Positions 11,869-23,385 of a DNA stretch of 64,000 nt are shown piece by piece. Each line of letters starts with the position of its first letter. The stretch's first letter is position 1. The notes under the pieces were generated by a model that made no database searches, was not told the origin of the DNA, and worked only from the letters and a program-made list of their open reading frames with translations. The DNA comes from Papiliotrema nemorosa (lineage: Eukaryota; Basidiomycota; Tremellomycetes; Tremellales; Rhynchogastremaceae), in NCBI GenBank assembly GCA_032158125.1, contig JASKOT010000005.1:802968-866967 (forward strand), written 5' to 3'. A program made the position numbers and the translations under genes.

Positions 11869-12704
11869 ATGCAGCTCTTTTCGCAAACTAACTGTCGGTT
11901 CATGATCGCCATGCCGCTCAGCCTCGACGGAAGCACCCAATATGGGGACGAAGCCTCTCTCATCTCGGACAACCAAGAGATTCTCCCACCGGTTCGTAAT
12001 GCAGGAGTCAGCCTGGATGGGCTGACAATTGCGGGTTCCGATAGGTCTGGTGAAAACTCCGAGCCATCGGACAGCGATGACGACCTTGACGCAGACGATG
12101 AGGATCTCACCAGCGAGGACGTCGCTTCTGGCATCCTGGATGTTTTTGACAAGGCCGCCATAGATGCCAGGGTCCAAAATCTCATCTCGTTCGTACGGAT
12201 GCAATCAGTCAGTGCCACACTGAGAAAGAGAAACGTGTGATGAGTGACGGGCTTGACAAGGCAGACACAAAGTTCGAGGAAAGGATTGAAATCCTGGTGG
12301 ACGCCAATGCAAACTCTCCATGGGAATTGTGTACCGGTACGCAGAAACGCGAAGAGTTGGAGTCTCTCGTCAAGGCAGCGGAGTTGTGCAGAACAGCGTC
12401 TGGGTGGCTTTTCGGTATGGATGCATTTGACATCCTCGGCATTCCCAAGACCCACCCGAGAATCGAGCGGGAGGAGACCTTTGGATATGAGCAGCCCAGT
12501 CAGCTCAGCGTGAGCATTCAAGTCTACGCAAGTGCTCACAGTCTTTTCGGAGCAGATGTTCTGTCGAAGTCGTGGTCTCACTTGCCTGATTGGCAGGAAC
12601 ATTACAGGGCGTTGGTTCAGGAGTCTCGTTTGATGAGTGCGACAAACGAGGCCCTCTTGGCATCAAGGGCACAGCGGAGTACAGGAGTCGAGACACCACA
12701 GTAG
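11869..12704 (+). CDS. Unknown protein, paralogue of the next gene
   Basis: Two exons, 11869-12192 and 12261-12704, join in frame across a 68 nt intron to 255 residues; in-frame ATGs at 11902 and 11914 are alternative starts. The N-terminal half is very acidic (SDSDDDLDADDEDLTSEDV). The second half contains NSPWELCTGTQKREELESLV followed by an aromatic GWLFG. The same pattern, HSPWKLVQGNEPRQQLEKL then CWLDG, occurs in the gene at 13060, so the two are a tandem pair. I recognise no family and see no signal peptide or membrane segment. The intron is inferred from the paralogue alignment and phase; without it there would be two short frames. Confidence 0.6.
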
Positions 12705-13059
12705 AAGTAATTCCACAAGTGGATGTAGCGCATGCAGACGATAGCCAAACTCCGTTTGCCCTTCCCAACAGTACGCATTGTATCGACAGAGGCGCAGCGT
12801 GCTACTTCAGTGTCACTCCGAGGTGCCACATTCCCCGCTGGTGGCGATATCTCATGACGAGTCTAGTACCTCCTTTGAACCGACAGTCACTGCGTCAAGG
12901 GATGACCCTCGATCACATGTACGAGAGAGTCCTTCCTATACATCTTGAGAGATATCTACCAGTCTTTGATACTCCCACACCCCTTCACCGTCCCACCTTC
13001 TCTGCTCCACATTTGCCACCTTGAACCTCTATTGCACTCGAGAACGGTCTGCTGTCAAT

Positions 13060-13941
13060 ATGGATCCTGATTTAAATGACTCTGACGAAGAGACATCACA
13101 GCGCAGCTTCGATCCTCGAGAGCAATCAGAATTACAGCCATTTGTACCATCTAGAGGCTCGAGTCCATACATTAAGCGCCGCAATGAGAAAGCAATCTGC
13201 TTCATCAGCAAATACTTTGACGACTCCGAAAAGATTACAGCGTATCTCTGCAGCAAGGTCTTGCCCCAGGCTTTCGGGAACCAAGACACATCATTCGGAG
13301 ATGAGGAGATTCTCAATACCACAGGGCTGGCTCTGACCGAAGAGGCGAACCGAGTGAACGAGGAGGTCGCGAGCCTGATAAAGAAGCAGTCTCACTCTCC
13401 ATGGAAGCTGGTCCAGGGCAATGAACCCCGGCAACAGCTGGAGAAGCTATATTCAAAAGCCCAAGTTTTCGAACAAGCAGCTTGTTGGCTCGATGGTCAG
13501 CCGCAAGACATGTGGCCAGAGCTTAGGGTGGGGACATCGGAGAAAGGCACAAGGGTAGAAGACTCGTCAAGTCCGGTCCTCCTCTCCTACACTTCTCGGC
13601 CAGGTCTATCACGGCTCGGCGTGTCTCGATGGCTGCGGGATGTATTTCAGCTGGACACCCCTTTAAGCAAGATGATGTCGAAGCTTGGTTCGAACCCGGA
13701 GCAGGTCGAATCGATAAAGCTTGAGCGCCAGACATTACGGCGAGACTTGAGCCTACCATCGTGGGATGACGACGAGGAGGGGCCTCTCCCTGCAGAATCG
13801 TCCGAGGTCAATGAGGGGATTGCCGTCGCCACGGACGGATCATCCGCTGCAGATACAGACAACGCATCTGACATACTACCGGCAATCGCATCGCTCAACA
13901 TTGGAGGTACTTCAGACACCGGGACCGGATCCGAGAAGTAG
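13060..13941 (+). CDS. Unknown protein, paralogue of the preceding gene
   Basis: A single open frame of 293 residues from the ATG at 13060. It begins MDPDLNDSDEETSQ and carries the block HSPWKLVQGNEPRQQLEKL with CWLDGQPQDMW. A more C-terminal helix-like segment (WLRDVFQLDTPLSKMMSKL) lines up loosely with the equivalent part of the upstream paralogue, and the tail is acidic and Ser/Thr-rich. No catalytic motif, signal peptide or membrane segment is visible. This copy needs no intron, whereas the upstream one does. I do not recognise the family; low sequence identity suggests an old or fast-evolving duplication. Confidence 0.65.
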   Translation: MDPDLNDSDEETSQRSFDPREQSELQPFVPSRGSSPYIKRRNEKAICFISKYFDDSEKITAYLCSKVLPQAFGNQDTSFGDEEILNTTGLALTEEANRVNEEVASLIKKQSHSPWKLVQGNEPRQQLEKLYSKAQVFEQAACWLDGQPQDMWPELRVGTSEKGTRVEDSSSPVLLSYTSRPGLSRLGVSRWLRDVFQLDTPLSKMMSKLGSNPEQVESIKLERQTLRRDLSLPSWDDDEEGPLPAESSEVNEGIAVATDGSSAADTDNASDILPAIASLNIGGTSDTGTGSEK

Positions 13942-14405
13942 GTTGGTACCGTCAGATCAGCTTTCGAGAGGTGTGCAACTCGTCCATAGAGCTGTCCGAC
14001 TTCGGTTGTACATGATTGCGGTGTAATTAAGAGCTGACTAGGATGATAGAGGCAGCGCAGGATGAATAGCGGTGATGATCAAGATGATGACAGCTTCTAA
14101 AGTAGACCCTCACTCGCCCACATGTTGATGAGTCCCCTACTTTTCGGTTTTCGCTCCCCGTTGATTACTAAACTTTGAGGTCAGGCATCTCGCCCGATGA
14201 AGCAAGGGAGAGAATCTCAGCTACACGTCTCTGCTCTACTGACCATCTATCTTTGTATTGATCGAGAAGATATGGATGGGAGCTCACAGCCTTTTGCAAG
14301 GCGAACTTTGCATCACGTGATCTCGCCACGCCCCGAAACAACAACCTCCACCGCGCGTACGAGTAACGTCTCTCTACCTTCACTGATACACTCTGATCGC
14401 TCACC
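13942..14405. other. Intergenic region
   Basis: About 460 nt between the unknown paralogue and DAM1. No gene is supported here; it presumably contains the DAM1 promoter. Confidence 0.5.
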
Positions 14406-15371
14406 ATGGCACCCCCTCACCCTCTTCGACGGATATCCACAGGGTCACTATCCTCTCTACACCGGTCCCAGGACAGAGCGCACACTTCACCTTCCGGCCT
14501 TGACTTTCTCCAACCCGCTCTCACAGAGTTATCAGACGAAGCTTCAACTTTGGCTGTCAACATACAAAAGCTGAATGACCTGCATGATGCATTGGGAACA
14601 TTCAACGAGTCCTTTGCGGGACTGCTGTACGCTTTGAAGATGAATGCGTTTTGTGTGGAATGGCCCGAGGTGAGATTTCCTCTCGATGTTCAAAGCTGAC
14701 CTTCCTAGGCTCCGAACAAGATGTCTTTTGAGAGGACACCCCAGCCACTTGGTCAGCTTCACCTGCCATCATGAGCTCCACAGCTGACGGTCAGTACCAG
14801 AGCCTGTACCTGCACCGTCTCAGCCGGAAGAACATGGACCGACGGGCCCCTCGCAGGCTGCACCAGATACGACATATGCGACGCAACACTCTTTCGAGAC
14901 TGACGCTTCGCCGGTGCCCGTACCCAAGAAAGCTGTAGCGAAGAAGCCCGCGGTTCAGGGTATCACGGCTAAGAAGGCCGCCTTGGCAGCCAGGAAGAAG
15001 CGAGAGGTGGGCGATACTTTTACTCTTTGCTAATAATAGGCCGAGATAGAAGCGATAATACAAACGCTGCCGCTGGAATACCGTGGCTCGCAACCTGTGA
15101 GCTACCTCATCTTAGATCATCGTAGCTGACAGTAGTCGCAACGCATAGCCATGGAGAAGATTATCACCATGCTCATGGCTCATTCCCCTCTACCTGGTAC
15201 GCTCCCTCACGAGCTTGGTCGGATCGCTAACAATCAGCGCAAGCACTGGTATCTCCACCTGATCTGCCCCAACCTCGTGTCAACAAGTGTCTCATTGCTT
15301 TGGTCGCCAAGAAGCTGGTAATCAAAGTGCTAGTCGATGGCAGGACAGAGTATCAATGGCAGGGACCGTGA
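14406..15371 (+). CDS. DAM1: DASH complex subunit Dam1
   Basis: Six exons (14406-14669, 14709-14751, 14795-15006, 15040-15096, 15136-15196, 15238-15371) give 256 residues in one frame. The diagnostic Dam1 block is LQPALTELSDEASTLAVNIQ followed by DALGTFNESFAGLLYALKMN and AFCVEWPE. It is followed by a Pro/Lys-rich linker (ITAKKAALAARKKRE) and a C-terminal segment, EIEAIIQTLPLEYRG then RVNKCLIALVAKKLVI and YQW. The DASH/Dam1 complex couples kinetochores to microtubule plus ends. Ascomycete Dam1 is known mainly for the N-terminal block; the C-terminal segment looks like a small helical or winged-helix fold, which is only an impression. Intron 2 uses a GTCAGC donor. The gene converges on CDC73. 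Confidence 0.87.
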
Positions 15372-15578
15372 GAAGCTGTCCAGCGTGGCCTGGTGTTGTA
15401 CAATATCCGATGCATGTATTATTCGAGGAATACTTGCGTGAGCGCAGATCTTCTTTCCAAAGGAGCGCATCGAGACTTGCTCTGACGAGCCTTTTGCAGA
15501 GACAATTCGCTGATGGGACGCGATTTCTTCATGAAGCGTGATACACATGAAATGTACAAGATGGACGCATGACCAGAT

Positions 15579-17138
15579 CTACCTCCTTTTCGCGCTATCC
15601 AAGACTCGCCAAAAGTCGGCGACAACTTGTCGATCAGTATGCCTCTTTGAGCGATCAATCTGTCCATGAGCTTCCACACACATGTGGGGCGGTCAGCTCA
15701 CCCTCATTTCCGACACATTCCAATCCTTTACAGCCGGATTTGATGGCTCGTTGTGCCATTGGAAATACACACCCGTCACTAGGTGTCAGGTTGTCTCCCA
15801 ATGCTCTCTCTGATTGGACTGACCATGACGGAACAGCACCTTGGGATTCTGCCATTTGTACGGCCTAAATTGCCATTCTTGTCCAGTAGTAAGAACACAA
15901 ATGACTCGTTCCCTGACTCTTAGCACCGTCTCTCAGCGTAGCTCACCATGCGTCAGGTCCAAACTTTTGCAAAGCTTCGACACCATCGACAACCCAGAAC
16001 TTGTTCGTCACGTCGCCTGCTGATCAGCATGACGGACACCAAAGCTGCATTCTACTTGCCATGCGTCCCGGTCTTCTTCCGTGTGATTGATACGACATCT
16101 TCCGACCTCGTGTTACCCTTGAGCGCTTCGTTTTGCCTGGCCACATCACTCGACTCGAAACTGGTATCAATAAAAGTAGGTGGCATCGACTCACATGCCC
16201 TGCTCCAGGAATTTTTGCACATTCCACATGGTGATCAAGGCCGTGGGCGATGAGGATATCATGATGATGGGTGTGTTGGATCTAGCCTTTTTGGCTCTGT
16301 TCGGATCTGCCGTCTGGGAAGAAGGCTGAGGTGCTTTGCTGCCCGAACTTTCTAATGACCGTCTTAATGCTTTAATCTTCTCCGCCATGACGCCTTTGAC
16401 GAAGGATTCAAAGTTCTAATGTCAGTCATTGAGGTTTGGCACGAAACCCACGTTGACTTTGCCCGAGCCAGAGGTGCGCATGACGCTATTGCGATCTCTC
16501 AGTTCGACCTCTTCACTGCGGAGCTAATGTCAGTCATGCCGGTGTGGGTGCTCACTTTTTTGCAAAACTCCCTATCCTTGGCATCCACCTCGTACTTTCG
16601 CTTCACAGGTGCAGCGCTCTTGGACGGCCCAGCCTCACTCTCCAACGCATCCGGGAGCGCTTCGACTGTTGATGAAGCAGTCTTTGATTCCTCCTTGACT
16701 CCTGCGCGTCAGCTCATCACCATAACAAAGGGAAAGCAGCGGACCCTCTTGACCCTTCCTGATCACTCTATCTCCTCCATCATTGTCCCCCTGGAGAAAG
16801 TCTATAACGCCACGTCGATCCGCGACACTGACATATCCGGGTCCACTCTGTTGACCTTTGATCAAGTAGTCCCTGACCGTGCTGTTCCTTTCGGTCCACG
16901 CGAGCCATAGTTGCGCGACATTGTAGAAATCGGTAGTGGTATCGGCTCTAGAGGTGTAGCGCGTCGTCGTCTCTTTCGTGAGGTTGACCGGTTCGCCAGA
17001 GGATTGAGGAAAGGAGATGTACGTCGCAAGAGGGAGGGTATCTACGGGCTCTCGAGCTGCTGTGAGGAGCACAGGTGTCTGTGATGTAGATATAGATTGC
17101 TTGAGAAGATCTATCGGGTCGTGTGTTTCCTCCGCCAT
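15579..17138 (-). CDS. CDC73: Paf1 complex subunit Cdc73
   Basis: The start is MAEETHDPIDLLKQSIST at 17138. Exons can be followed down to the stop at 15579: near 17138-16745, 16701-16556, 16523-16458, 16415-16195, 16160-16060, 16019 onward, then two or three more. Key family blocks are VELRDRNSVM, NFESFVKGVMAEKI, PIIMISSSPTALITMWNV, ARQNEALKGNTRSEDVV, FWVVDGVEALQKFGPDAW, ICVLTTGQEWQFRPYKW, GVYFQWHNEPSNPAVKDWNV and DRQVVADFWRVLD. These are the linker and Ras-like C-domain of Cdc73/parafibromin. The intron at 16059-16020 fits only as a GC-AG intron (GCAAGT), and others use GTCAAC and GTCAGT donors. Cdc73 acts with RNA polymerase II in elongation and histone modification. It is divergent from the DNA ligase gene (330 nt between starts). 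Confidence 0.9.
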
Positions 17139-17467
17139 GGTGGAAGAGGTGTTACTTGGTCGGCGGGTAGTGCAAGTGATACATCGAGGCACTTCGGTGG
17201 TTCTGGGTAAGAGCGGGATCAAAATCGGATCCGATGAGTGTGATATAACGCCACGTGGCTCGAGGTGTCAGAGGTTGTTCCGTGCCTGAATACATGACAT
17301 GATTTCCCGAAATCTTCGCGACGCGTCGGGAAAGTGACGTCCAGCAGAACTGTCTCATGACGACTCGAGCTGTACTCCCTGCTCCTCTGTCCATGTACCA
17401 GCAGCCTTATCTGTGCTGACTTGTTCGTGCGCCAATGTCAAGTTACTAGCCGAACGGATCGCTCACC

Positions 17468-20429
17468 ATGGACATCACCTTTGAGAGGTCCGTGTCATGT
17501 ATCGACCTCGCTGACAAACAGCTTTGCGACATTGATCTATCGACTTGGGCATCCTCCCAAGTCTAAATCAACACAGACCTTCCTCTCTCCCAGCCAGATC
17601 TTCACATCCTGGCTCACCCACCTGCCCCGACCGTTCCCCGACGGCACTGGCAAGCGCCTCTTTCGACTGTTATTCCCCCATGAAGGGTCCAGGCGGCGTT
17701 ATGGACTAAAGGAGATAAAGTTGGCTCTCGAGCTGGAAAGAATTCTCTGCATCGAAGGTCTGACCAAATGGGACGCCGCAGGCTGGGGCGAGGCCGGCAC
17801 GGGCTGTCTTGGGAAACAAGTCGAAAAAACGATGCGAGATCGAGTGAGTTGCAAAATTGTCAAGTGCTCATGTAGGTTCCTTCCGGCACCAAATCCCTCC
17901 TCACTCTCACACAGCTCGACAAGCTGCTAGATGACCTCGCTGCGCATTCCTCTTTTTCTCAGCTCTCCCAGCCACCGCTTCATTATCCCTCTCAGCAGCA
18001 ACTCCTCGTTACACTCTTTCGCGATTCATCGCTCTCACCATACGCCATGTGCCTGCTCGTTCAGATAATCTTGCGCGATCTCAGGCCGTTGTTGAGCCCT
18101 CTTCCCAGCTTGCGGGTCCGAAATCCGACAGCGATGCTGCGGATCAAGACGACCGCTGGTCCTGCTCAATTGGATCTGTATTCCGCGATGAAATGCTGGC
18201 ATCCAGACATGGCCGGCATGTACCGCCGCGGACTTGGCAATTTGGATGTCTGCGCCGATTATTGTGAAGGCATTTTTGGTGGTCCCTCAAAATCAAGAGG
18301 ACCAGTGGTTGGGGTGAATGTGCAGGTAAGGGACGGTAGGAACTCGGCTTAAAACAGATACCCAAATGTCGCAAGGGCAGATCAGTCGAAGACGCCTTGA
18401 AACCCTTCTTTCAGTCAGGACGGACAGGTGCCCATCAACGGCGCGGCGAAGAGCCTCTACATAGTGTGTGGGCCGAGACAAAGTATGACGGGTACAGGTG
18501 AGACCACTACCAGGGCCATCTGACAACAGGATGCAGATTCACGTCCAGGTGCAGGATAATGGCTTGGTGGATCTGCAGGTGTTTAGCAAGTCGAAGCGAA
18601 ACAGCACGTCTGATAGGTTGAACACACAATCGTAAGATTGTTCCAGCGTCTATCCTGACAGCAGCATTATACTGGCCGCACTTGGACTGCCGATACCCGC
18701 CCATCTGCCACAGCACTCCGCCCTGAACCATCGGTTGAACCGACCCAAACAATGCATCAAACGCTCAATCATCCTAGAGGCGGAAGTTGTCCCTTACAAT
18801 GAAGGTCGTCGCGAAGGAGGTCGAGGCCCCGGTGTGGAAGAGTTTTGGTGGTTGGGCGCTGCTGGTGTGACGAGCAGCGCATGGCCTCGGTAGGTCACAA
18901 CGTAATGTTTGCCTGATGCAGATTTCGATCGGACCAAGAGAGGCACCTCTGCCTGTATTTCTTTGACATCCTTCACCTCAACGGTGAGAACCTGCTGAAC
19001 ACGCCATTATTTCGCCGTAGACGGCTTCTCGAGCGATATGTGGCAGAGATTGACTGTTTTGTGGGTATTTACGATGACCTGAACTGACTTGAAGTCCCAT
19101 CTAGCAAGCTACACCCTCATCCCGCTGAATCAGGGTCGACATGTCGCCTCCCCAACGCTCCAAGCAGCGTTCGATGCTTCATCATCCCGACGAGAGGGTG
19201 AGCAATCCCGCGAGCTAGGCTGATCTGTAGAAGGGCTAGTCCTGAAAGCGCCAGAATCAACTTATATCGACTCAAGATGGCCATGGGTCAAGCTCAAGGT
19301 GAGCGAGACCGCGACTCCACTGATCACTAGAGAGACTACATCCCCAACCTCGGCGACTGTATCGACATGGTGTTACTCGGCGCTGGATGGGATGCCGATC
19401 GCGCCCGGGAACTCCTTGTCGACACGTCGGTTTTTACCTCGTTTTACATTGGTGTCCTCACCAATCGTGAGCGAGTCAAGGCCAAAGTCGAGACGCCCCA
19501 CTTTGACATCTTGTTCAAAGTGTCTTATGGTCTTGATCGAGACGTGTTGGAGCTCGTCAATGGGAACATCAGGCACGAACGGTGGGCGAGCAAGCCATAC
19601 GACAAGGATGATCGATTCAAGAGGGTTCGTACTTGGTCCGGCCTCGGCTGATCTTAGCGTCTGCTTGGATTGTCCTGGACCTATACTATGCGGAAAGATA
19701 TGACTGGACCGTCTATACTCTTCGAAAGGCCAATGTGCGCCGAGGTCATGGGCGCCGGGTTTCAGAGAATTCCTGATTCTTCGGTAGGTGACAAAGTGGT
19801 GTCTGTGTTGACAACAGCACTACGAGTTGCGCTGGCCTCGACTGCAAAAAATACATGATCGGGAGGAACGATCCTGGACGGAAGGTGAGTTGGACTCCTT
19901 TCGAAGACTGACAACAGCATTGACGTCTTTCGAACTGTTCGAGGCGGCACAACGATCACTTGGATACGAGACGTCTAACATCAGTACATCCCCAAAGGAC
20001 GACTCGGTCAGAGCGCTTTGGCGGTCATCGTCCGCTGTCGCGTTGACAGACATTCCCGAGCTTCCTACACCTTCTCCTGAACGACCGTCGCCAAGGCGAA
20101 ACAAATCTGCTCCGGATGTCATGGGACTACTCAAAAGCTCGCCTCCGAGTCCTATGCAACATACCGATGCAGATGCGAGGGTGGATACACCGCCACCAAT
20201 CGCTCGAGCAAGAATGCCCCTTTTCGAGAAGCATGCAAATGCGAGGATCCTCGTGGATCAGATAGAGGGAGAGGAACCACGCTTGAACCTTGGCGTCCCG
20301 CCGAAGCGCAAAAGGAACGGTCTTGGACAGGAGCGTGACGCTCGCGGAAAACGGAAGAAGCAGGGTGAGAATCGTCCTGTGTCTCTCGGAACGAGAATTC
20401 GTCGAGCGGTTCGACTGTCAAGGTCATAG
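17468..20429 (+). CDS. ATP-dependent DNA ligase family protein (fungal, not LIG1/LIG4)
   Basis: About eleven exons, beginning with a 20 nt exon (17468-17487, MDITFE) and a GTCCGT donor. Nucleotidyltransferase motifs appear in order. Motif I is AETKYDGYR (lysine adenylation site; the codon for R spans an intron). A conserved RSIILEAEVVPYNE segment and LCLYFFDILHLNGENLL follow. Motif IV is EGLVLKAPES and motif V is WVKLKRDYI. The OB-fold part reads DMVLLGAGWDADRARE, then EVMGAGFQRIPDSSHYELRW. A basic, low-complexity tail of about 170 residues (PPKRKRNG, KRKKQGENR) could carry a nuclear signal. No BRCT domain is seen. Family knowledge: the protein seals DNA nicks through an enzyme-AMP intermediate; the specific pathway of this fungal subfamily is not known to me. 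Confidence 0.85.
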
Positions 20430-20648
20430 ACTCCGGAATTGTCCGCCTTGTCATTTGATCCTGTTTGACATCTGCTCAGAACATCTTGATGCATGGTCCA
20501 GGTGCCCATCTTCGCGAAGGGAGCTGCCAGAGTGCCGAGCGCGAGCTGACCTTTTCGTTCCGTCGGAAAGGTCGAATGAGACGCGATATGTCCCATTTCC
20601 GTTTCAATCCCTTCAACTCATACATCTGTTGACATCACACCCAGAGCC

Positions 20649-21448
20649 ATGCCCGTCACACGAGAACGAGAAAGATCGCCACAAGATAGACGATCAGCTT
20701 CTCCACCTGGTCCGCACCATGTGTCCTTTGCCGGGCCTTCCAAACCTCGGATGACGACGAACGATGTGCAAAAGAGACGAGTTAGTATCCCAACTCGTTG
20801 CCCTTCTCCTTTCCCCCATTCCTCCTTTTTTCGTCTTGACCATGAATATGTATTCCAATAGCTAATATTGTAGCTAGAGAAGCTATTCGCCAACCCGGAG
20901 AAGGACGCGATACCGGTCTTGGGTCCCGTCGAACCGAAAATGCGCCCTGTTCAAGATATAATCAAAAATGTCCAAGCGTCGTCTGCAGCTGCCGGTTCAG
21001 GAGAGTTTCACGTTTACAAACACAGTAGGAGGAGAGAATTCGAGCGTATAAAGCAGATGGAGAGAACCACGAGAGATGTGAGCTCCGTTGTTCCCGAAGG
21101 GTCTCTGAGCTCATGCAGTAGCTTGAAGAACAAGCGGCGTTCAAAGCTCGACAAGAGGCTAGAGACGCAGAGGCAGACGCGAAGACGGCCAAAAACCGCG
21201 CAAAGAGGCAAAAGAGGAGAGGGGGGAAGAAAGGAGAAGCGGAACCAAGCAAGGAGACAAGCGGTGGAGGACTCAAGAGGAAATTGGAAAGCAATTCTAC
21301 CATTACCTTCAAAGGACCCGGAGAGAGTGATGAGGAATCTGAAGGGGAAGCGACGGCGGATGTGCCAGCACCTTCAGTTCTGGCGCCGATGGTCGAGCAA
21401 CCAATGAAGATAGAAGAGAGGGAGATCACGATTCACGACGACGACTAG
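20649..21448 (+). CDS. PRKRIP1 / DUF1168 family protein
   Basis: Three exons (20649-20780, 20874-21077, 21122-21448) give 220 residues. The family core is complete: LEKLFANPEKDAIPVLG, then [20 protein letters not shown], which in the human protein reads [20 protein letters not shown]. A long basic, coiled-coil-like region (KTAKNRAKRQKRRGGKK) and an acidic end (IHDDD) follow. Human PRKRIP1 is a component of the catalytic spliceosome. The gene runs in tandem behind the DNA ligase gene and converges on glutathione reductase (92 nt between stop codons). Confidence 0.86.
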
Positions 21449-21540
21449 ACGGGTGGTGGCTTGCGTACACTTCGCATGCGATAAGATATCGCGAACCCTG
21501 CACTGCAATCTTCATGCATCTGCTTCTATGCCACCTCCAT

Positions 21541-23385
21541 CTATCGCAGTGTGACCAGCTCCTCGGCAGAAGTGGGATCTGTGTGATTAGCTCGAATCCC
21601 GTCTTCAGACTGCACATACGGATGGCCACACAAGAGTCAAAGTCAGCTTTCGTCGCACCCATCTTGACAGCGACACCAACTACAGGATCAGCTGGACACG
21701 CGGATGCCTCTCGCAGCACTCACAGCCTTGAAGCATCTCGTCTGATCCCTCTCCAATAATGTGAAGACCCACGACCTTTTCCTCCTCTCCGACACAGATG
21801 AGCTTGTACGAGGTGGGTTGTTTGTGCTCCTCCTCGAGCATAGCAAAGGACATGGCCTTGAACTGTGGGTCAGTTGGTTGATATCATGGAAACTCACGCT
21901 GGTCTTGTAAATCTTGACCTTGTCGCCGTATTTTTCCCTCGCCTCGGGCTCGGTAAGACCGATGGCTCCGATGGTGGGGTGACTTTTGTCAGCATGAGAC
22001 GTATACATCACTCACGAGAAGACGACACTGGGGATGTTGTCATAAGACAACTTGTCATTCTTGTACTTGTCACCACCAAAGAGTCGGTTGGAAAGACGTC
22101 GCCCGGCAGCGATCGCGACCGGGGTCAACAAAGCTTTTCCGCCGACATCTCCAATGGCGTAGACACCGGGAATGTTGGTGTTTTGATAGTCATCGGTAAG
22201 GATGTTTCCCTCTTTATCATGTTTGAGACCGAGTTCGACGGAGCCAAGTTTCTCGGTATTGGCATGTCGACCGATAGCCCAGAGAAGGACGTCTACTTCG
22301 AGAGGTTCGGATTGAGAATCAAGGGTCAGTCTCAAAGCGCCAGATTCCGTCTTTTCGACCGATTTCACATTGGTCTTTTTGTGCACGTTGAGCCCGGTCT
22401 TTTCTGCGTGTCAGCGTCAAAGCAGATGACCACTCACCCATATAAGGGGTCAGGGTGTCCTGGATGAGCGGGTCAAAGGTTCGCAACACCTTGTCGTGTC
22501 GAATCAACAGGTGGGTCTCTGTACCAAGCGTGTTGAACACTCCAGCCAATTCTACCGAGATGTACCCTGCACCGACGACTGCAACTCGCTTGGGCTGCTC
22601 CTCGATGTCAAAGAAGCCATCCGAATCGATACCGTATGAGGCACCGGGAATCTGCTCATCGCCGGGGATGGTAGGTCGTCCTCCAACAGCGATCGTAATT
22701 TGCTTTGATTTGATGGTGTATTTTTGTCCATCCAAGCCTTCAATCTGCAAGGTGTTCTTGTCGATAAATGAGGCGTACCCTTCGTGATAGTCGACATTGT
22801 CATTGACCAAGTTCTTCTCACTGTTGTCAGCGACACCGACCGCGGGACTCACTATATGCCGTTTAGTCGTTTGATGTACGCGTCCCGCTTGTGCTTCAAG
22901 GTCGTCCAGTCGAAATTGTTGACGAGCTTACCCGCGGTCGCTTCATCCCCGAAACCGTACGCTGCGGCCTTTCGAATGTTGTCGGCAATGTCTGCAGTGT
23001 ACCACATGACCTCTGGTCGTCAGCTTGAGGCTCTTTCAGGGAGACCTTGACTCGCTCTTGGGCACGCAACTGGTCGATCAGCTCTCGGCCGGTCAATCTG
23101 CGCATGAGACTCACCCGACATTGACACATGTACCTCCTAATCGATACGTCGCCTCGACCAGTCCGACCTTGGCCCCATACGAGGCTGCTCTTCGCTGGCA
23201 GTCAGCAAGGGATTCAGCGACACCAGGCAGGCATCCGACAGGATTCGGTACTCACCGCTGAAGCCAGACCTCCGGACCCTCCACCAATGACAAAGTAGTC
23301 GCTACCCGTCAGCTCGTCCAGACTGCGGTCATTGCATCTCACTATTCTCCAACATTCTCAGCTTCCTTCTTGGGCAAAGGTGGCA
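21541..23385 (-). CDS. GLR1: Glutathione reductase
   Basis: Multi-exon gene from the ATG at 23385 ([18 protein letters not shown]) to the stop at 21541. FAD site: [16 protein letters not shown]. Redox disulfide: [13 protein letters not shown], where the codons for CVPK lie in a 14 nt exon (23069-23056). NADPH site: [15 protein letters not shown]. Other blocks: [47 protein letters not shown] and the C-terminal [10 protein letters not shown] carrying the catalytic His/Glu pair. The intron at 23055-23013 has GC instead of GT at its donor; only this reading restores CVPKK. The enzyme reduces glutathione disulfide with NADPH. Upstream of the ATG the same frame stays open for 83 codons and resembles a mitochondrial presequence (see findings). 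Confidence 0.94.

Noticed and set aside
12590..13024. Plus-strand frame overlapping the end of the first paralogue gene
   Set aside because: It lies in another frame over the coding end and 3' region of the gene at 11869 and has no similarity to anything recognised.
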